A stretch of DNA of 64,000 nucleotides from Pirellula staleyi DSM 6068 (GTDB taxonomy: Bacteria > Planctomycetota > Planctomycetia > Pirellulales > Pirellulaceae), in the NCBI RefSeq assembly GCF_000025185.1, contig NC_013720.1:1674001-1738000 (forward strand), in the 5' to 3' direction. Made by a program: the position numbers and the translations under genes. Shown in pieces: positions 62,165 through 64,000 of the stretch; within the stretch, counting starts at the first letter, position 1; every line of letters starts with the position of its first letter. The notes under the pieces are model-generated. The model searched no databases. It was not told the DNA's origin and saw nothing but the letters and a program-made list of their open reading frames with translations.

Positions 62165-62594
62165 GGAGAGCCTGCCTGCGAGAGGTTTGCGAGTCGAGCG
62201 GAATGCAAAGTAGCTAAGCTCGCTTAGTCTACTCGCCCGCGCACAGGCAATGAAGCCCGTCGAGGGATTCGATGTGCATCGAAACAGCGAGCTGACCACA
62301 ATATTCAATCACTCAACTTCAAGTTCACTTCCGACGAAATTGCTTGCAACTGGGTTTACACAAGGCATCATTCACAATCAGACTCGCTCTGTTGCTCGTG
62401 CAAAGTTTATGTGACGCAATCGAGCGAACCCCTTCGTGTTTTTCGTGTGCTTCGTGGTCTTCCTCTGGTTGCTCGAGAACCGTTCGGTCAAACAACGATT
62501 GAGGGATTCACCACGGAGAACACCGAGAGCACGAAGTTTCGAAAGAGTTCGACCGTTGGTGAATGGATGCGTGAAGCGCTTCGCAGCAGCAACT
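62165..62594. other. intergenic region with second copy of the 27-nt inverted repeat
   Basis: No gene is seen in 430 bases. The inverted repeat at 62432-62536 lies here. The promoter of the SIS-led run must lie between about 62180 and 62400 on the minus strand, but I cannot identify it. Confidence 0.5.
62432..62536. repeat. 27-nt imperfect inverted repeat, copy 2
   Basis: Arms at 62432-62458 (begins CTTCGTGTTTTTC, ends CTTCGTGGT) and 62510-62536 (begins ACCACGGAGAAC, ends GCACGAAG) are separated by 51 bases. The left arm matches copy 1 at 31719-31745 closely, both starting CTTCGTG and ending CTTCGTGGT. Confidence 0.8.
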
Positions 62595-63965
62595 CTACTT
62601 GCTTGCAGCAGATCCACTACCAAGCTCGACGGTCGCTGGGTGATAGAGCAGCGCGACGCCTGCCATCAGGACGGCAGTGACGGCAAAGATGGTCGCTTGC
62701 GGCAGCTTCAAAGCGTTGATGATTTGCATGGCAATGGCGTAGAAGATGGCCGAGCCGACAATGCCGATCCAGTTGAGCAAGTTTTGCGTGGCGATCATGC
62801 GCCCTTTCAGTTCTGCAGGTGGTCGCATCTGCATGAACACTTGCAGCGGCACAGCGAACATGCCGGTGAAAATCCCCATCACCAAGAGGACCACGAGACT
62901 GCCGTAGTAGCCGAGCAAATGGCCATGATCGCCGCCCGGAAGGGCCAGCAGCGCGAGTGTGGTGGCGAGTCCGATCGAGCCTGCTTTGAGGACGCCGGTG
63001 TGGAACTTGCCTCGCGAAATCTGACCCGCGAGCACACTGCCGATGGCGATGCCGATCGAGATCAAGCTGACCATCAGGGCCGACTTAGCGTCGCCAACTT
63101 GCAATTGAACTTTGCCCAGCGAAGTCACCCCCATTTGCACCATCGCGGCAGTGAGCCAGAAGATGGTCGAGACCCAGACAGCTGCTGCGAGTGGACGATC
63201 TTTGGCAAGCTCGATGCGCATCTCTTTCGGAACGCCAAGCGCGGAGAAGGTGAAAGCTAGTCCGGGCTGCGAGATCGGTGTCCGGCGAATGATCGCGGCG
63301 GTGATGGTGCCAATGACTGCAATCGCAACGCAGACAACGCCAATGATCCACAGCTTGCCCGGAAAACTTTCCATCAGCAGGCCGGCGAGTACACCTCCCA
63401 GAATGATGGCGAGAAAGGTGGTCATCAGCACCAGGCCGTTGGTGCGTGGCAAATCGTTTTCGCGAAAGAGCTCGGGCAAAATGCCGTACTTACCTGGACC
63501 AAAGAACGCGCTTTGGGCCCCCATCAGAAAAAGTACGATCGAAAAGATCGCCGCCATCGTGATCGACATCCCGGTGCGGGCGTAGATCAAAAATGTGACG
63601 AGCCCCAACACCATGATGACGATCTCGGCAACTTTCGCGAGGACAATCACGCGCCGCTTGCAGTAGCAGTCGGAGAGATAGCCAGCGTAGCCCGAGAACA
63701 AAATGAAGGGGATCGAAAAGACGAACGTGCCGAGCGACTGAAGGTCCTGCGTTTGCCCGTTCCCGATCGGTACGGCGACAAACAGCAGCATGAGCGCTTG
63801 CTTGAAAACGTTATCGTTAAACGCGCCGAGAAACTGCGTGAGAGTGATGCCCCAGAACGACGCATCGCGGAAGAGTTTCGGCCGCGCAACTGCCGTGGGC
63901 GAACCCGTGGCGGGAGCGAGCGGAGTCATAGCAGCGGATGACTCGGAAGGATTTGGTTCGCTCAC
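62595..63965 (-). CDS. MFS transporter, LplT-like
   Basis: Integral membrane carrier of 456 residues with about twelve helices. The first helix region FWGITLTQFLGAFNDNVFKQALMLL is the characteristic opening of lysophospholipid transporters (LplT and the fused Aas-type proteins), which flip lysophospholipids inward for re-acylation. Other conserved stretches are GYLSDCYCKRRVIVLAK, FLMGAQSAFFGPGKYGILPELF, RTNGLV and VPLQVFMQMRPPAELKGRMIATQNLLNWIG. A polar N-terminal tail of about 32 residues precedes the first helix. Its ATG is 35 bases from the right edge of the window, so upstream context is lost. No acyltransferase domain is fused to it. Confidence 0.9.
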   Translation of the reverse strand: MSEPNPSESSAAMTPLAPATGSPTAVARPKLFRDASFWGITLTQFLGAFNDNVFKQALMLLFVAVPIGNGQTQDLQSLGTFVFSIPFILFSGYAGYLSDCYCKRRVIVLAKVAEIVIMVLGLVTFLIYARTGMSITMAAIFSIVLFLMGAQSAFFGPGKYGILPELFRENDLPRTNGLVLMTTFLAIILGGVLAGLLMESFPGKLWIIGVVCVAIAVIGTITAAIIRRTPISQPGLAFTFSALGVPKEMRIELAKDRPLAAAVWVSTIFWLTAAMVQMGVTSLGKVQLQVGDAKSALMVSLISIGIAIGSVLAGQISRGKFHTGVLKAGSIGLATTLALLALPGGDHGHLLGYYGSLVVLLVMGIFTGMFAVPLQVFMQMRPPAELKGRMIATQNLLNWIGIVGSAIFYAIAMQIINALKLPQATIFAVTAVLMAGVALLYHPATVELGSGSAASK

Positions 63966-64000
63966 GCTCGAGTACCCTTCGGAGTCGTACTTGGTAGACG

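Overview
The window looks like chromosome of a planctomycete close to the Pirellula/Blastopirellula group; this is an inference from gene content, not a search. Pointers are two DUF1559 pseudopilin-like proteins, three DUF1080 proteins, a DUF1573 protein, a giant extracellular protein with an N-terminal LERREVLA motif, a J-like 'YQLLGL' domain joined to zinc ribbons, a flotillin/NfeD pair and a UbiA-like protein of the type used in futalosine menaquinone synthesis. Coding density is moderate, GTG and TTG starts are common, and many genes end in clear hairpin-plus-T terminators. I see no rRNA, tRNA, CRISPR array or prophage.

Layout. 0.1-3.5 kb: metK, a two-helix membrane protein and a histidine-rich ZIP metal transporter. 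3.5-11 kb (minus): a J-like/zinc-ribbon/PilM protein whose actin-like fold appears circularly permuted, a DUF1573 protein and two DUF1559 proteins. 11.7-13.6 kb: glmS. 13.9-26.2 kb: one 4,109-residue gene with autotransporter-type strand repeats, two PA14 domains, three C-type lectin domains and RTX-like repeats, with heptanucleotide arrays just beyond its stop. 27-31.5 kb: a DUF1080 protein, the NfeD-flotillin pair and an unknown zinc-ribbon protein. 31.5-31.9 kb: a repeat-dense gap with a REP-like pair and a 27-nt inverted repeat that recurs at 62.4 kb. 31.9-44 kb: panB, lnt, a membrane coiled-coil protein followed by two tiny membrane proteins, a PhyH-like oxygenase, a UbiE-like methyltransferase, an EEP hydrolase, gyrA with two GyrA boxes, and UDP-glucose dehydrogenase. 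44-51.6 kb: a secreted protein, two methyltransferases, a toroid protein, two related membrane proteins and a lone HicB-like protein. 51.7-52.6 kb: a complete IS5-type element that landed in the stop codon of a DUF1080 gene. 53.9-57.6 kb: a DEAD-box helicase, an ArsR/SRPBCC pair with its operator, and a third DUF1080 protein. 57.7-64 kb (minus): a membrane protein, then an apparent SIS-ROK-UbiA-PIG-L run, then an LplT-like MFS transporter.

Working together. MetK supplies S-adenosylmethionine to the three methyltransferases. GlmS, Ugd, ROK and SIS proteins feed sugar-nucleotide and envelope precursor metabolism. Lnt and the LplT-like carrier belong to envelope lipid handling. The UbiA-like and UbiE-like proteins could serve menaquinone synthesis. 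The pseudopilin-like proteins, the PilM-like protein and the giant adhesin point to a surface-oriented lifestyle. The most unusual items are the permuted PilM domain, the stop-codon IS insertion and the dispersed repeat elements.
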